From contig DYAA01000198.1 of NCBI GenBank assembly GCA_019419405.1, forward strand, positions 1 to 6,712: a stretch of DNA of 6,712 bases. Direction: 5' to 3'. The notes beneath the pieces are model-generated. The model had not been told where the DNA came from. It was given only the letters and a program-made list of their open reading frames with translations, and made no database searches. The stretch is from Collinsella sp. Lineage in GTDB: Bacteria > Actinomycetota > Coriobacteriia > Coriobacteriales > Coriobacteriaceae. Shown here piece by piece: positions 6,132-6,712 of the stretch. A program made the position numbers and the translations under genes. Position 1 is the stretch's first letter, and each line of letters begins with the position of its first letter.

Positions 6132-6224
6132 CTAGTTGGGCTCGTCGGCGTGGAAATGCCTGTTCACGAGGTTCTCTGGCGCCTTGTAGACCTCGTCGGC
6201 GTAGGAGCTGTAGCCTGAGGATCT
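6132..6224 (-). pseudogene. IS3-family transposase (OrfB) remnant
   Basis: On the minus strand a 30-codon open stretch, bounded by TAA before and TAG after, encodes YSSYADEVYKAPENLVNR, then a short stretch ending HADEPN. This resembles the segment of IS3-family OrfB transposases just before the first catalytic Asp, where relatives read (R)YSSYkGe..apNLl.R.F.AerPN followed by a WvTDiT motif. The stop falls right after the PN, so the whole DDE catalytic core is missing. There is no start codon, ribosome binding site or terminal inverted repeat. It appears to be a decayed insertion scar between two convergent genes. The match is from memory of the family and rests on about 25 residues. Confidence 0.6.
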
Positions 6225-6241
6225 TTAAAAGAAAGTCCAGT

Positions 6242-6712
6242 TTATTCTTCCCACTCCAATTTGGAATCTTCCGATGCGCCTTCGCGCGCTCGCATGACCT
6301 CGATACCATGTGAGCGTGCGAAGTCGACGAGCTCTGCGTTGCGGGCGTTTAGGGTGCCGAAGGCGGCGGGGCACACGATAAGGCGCGCGCAGTGGACGAG
6401 GAGCTCTTTGGCGCGGGCTATGGTTTTATCCCCAATCGGTTCGAAGGCACGCTCGGCCACGCATTCCGTCGCCAGGTCGCGCGCGAGCTCGCAGTCGATG
6501 TCCCCTTCGTGCAGAATGCCCGCGTAGAATGCCTTGCCCTGCCGGATGAGCTGGCGAAACACAGCCGACCCTGTACCTGCGCCGGCGATGACGAACGTGT
6601 GCGCATTGCCGTGCGGGCGCCCAATTTCCACGCTGCCGAAGCGCTCGTTGAAGGTGCCATGTTGAAGGCCGTAGAGCTCGCCAATCGTCTCGCGCGTGAA
6701 TATGTCCTCGGG
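6242..6712 (-). CDS. ABC transporter ATP-binding protein, iron-complex/cobalamin type, C-terminal part (partial)
   Basis: The minus-strand reading frame is open from the window edge to TAA at 6244-6242, giving the last 156 residues; the start and the Walker A, signature and Walker B motifs lie beyond 6712. The fragment opens with PEDIFTRETIGELYGL, the typical segment after the ATPase core in FecE/BtuD-like ATPases that power import of siderophore iron, haem or cobalamin. A further domain follows: VIAGAGTGSAVFRQL (fragment residues 41-55), then GILHEGDIDCELA and AFEPIGDK. This glycine-rich extension occurs in some Gram-positive members; its role is unknown to me. Starting instead at the internal GTG at 6631 would give a 129-aa protein without the ATPase link, which I consider an artefact. 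The gene converges with the TetR gene. Permease and binding-protein genes would be expected upstream, outside the window. No clear terminator is seen after the stop. Confidence 0.75.
   Translation of the reverse strand, partial: PEDIFTRETIGELYGLQHGTFNERFGSVEIGRPHGNAHTFVIAGAGTGSAVFRQLIRQGKAFYAGILHEGDIDCELARDLATECVAERAFEPIGDKTIARAKELLVHCARLIVCPAAFGTLNARNAELVDFARSHGIEVMRAREGASEDSKLEWEE

Noticed and set aside
6141..6204. Direct repeat CTCGTCGGCGT occurring twice about 50 bp apart
   Set aside because: Explained by two Ala-Asp-Glu codon runs in the transposase remnant on the minus strand.

Overview
This 6.7 kb window is GC-rich, densely coded bacterial chromosome. Strong C/G third-position bias, GAG-rich coding, Shine-Dalgarno-led genes and the style of the proteins suggest a Coriobacteriia-type actinobacterium such as Collinsella. 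That placement is an inference from sequence style, not from a search.

Layout, left to right. (1) Positions 29-2152: two tandem PfkB-family phosphosugar kinases, both 310 aa, related to 1-phosphofructokinase (FruK) and tagatose-6-phosphate kinase (LacC). Each has its own ribosome binding site and rho-independent terminator, so they look like separate transcription units and not a two-gene operon. Both replace the family GAGD catalytic motif with CAGD, and the first copy carries further changes. (2) Positions 2246-3640: a class II CCA tRNA nucleotidyltransferase with an HD domain. (3) Positions 3705-3990: a small RNA operon with a promoter, two identical tRNA-Glu(CTC) genes with encoded CCA ends, and a strong terminator. 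(4) Positions 4055-5401: a polytopic membrane protein of the MprF/YbhN flippase-like family with a long cationic tail; a short palindrome overlaps its promoter. (5) Positions 5451-6129: a TetR/AcrR-type regulator preceded by an inverted repeat that covers its likely -10 box, suggesting autoregulation. (6) Positions 6132-6224: a 30-codon minus-strand scar resembling an IS3-family transposase, between the convergent regulator and ABC genes. (7) Positions 6242-6712: the minus-strand 3' end of an ABC transporter ATPase of the iron-complex/cobalamin type, cut by the window edge, whose tail holds an extra glycine-rich domain.

Working together: the CCA enzyme and tRNA-Glu pair belong to translation. 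The kinases belong to sugar catabolism, probably phosphorylating a sugar monophosphate made by a transport system outside the window. The flippase and TetR genes are adjacent, same-strand neighbours but appear to have separate promoters. No CRISPR array, phage module, toxin-antitoxin pair or clear new defence system is visible. The less ordinary items are the divergent kinase pair, three promoter-associated inverted repeats, the IS3 scar and the ABC ATPase tail domain.
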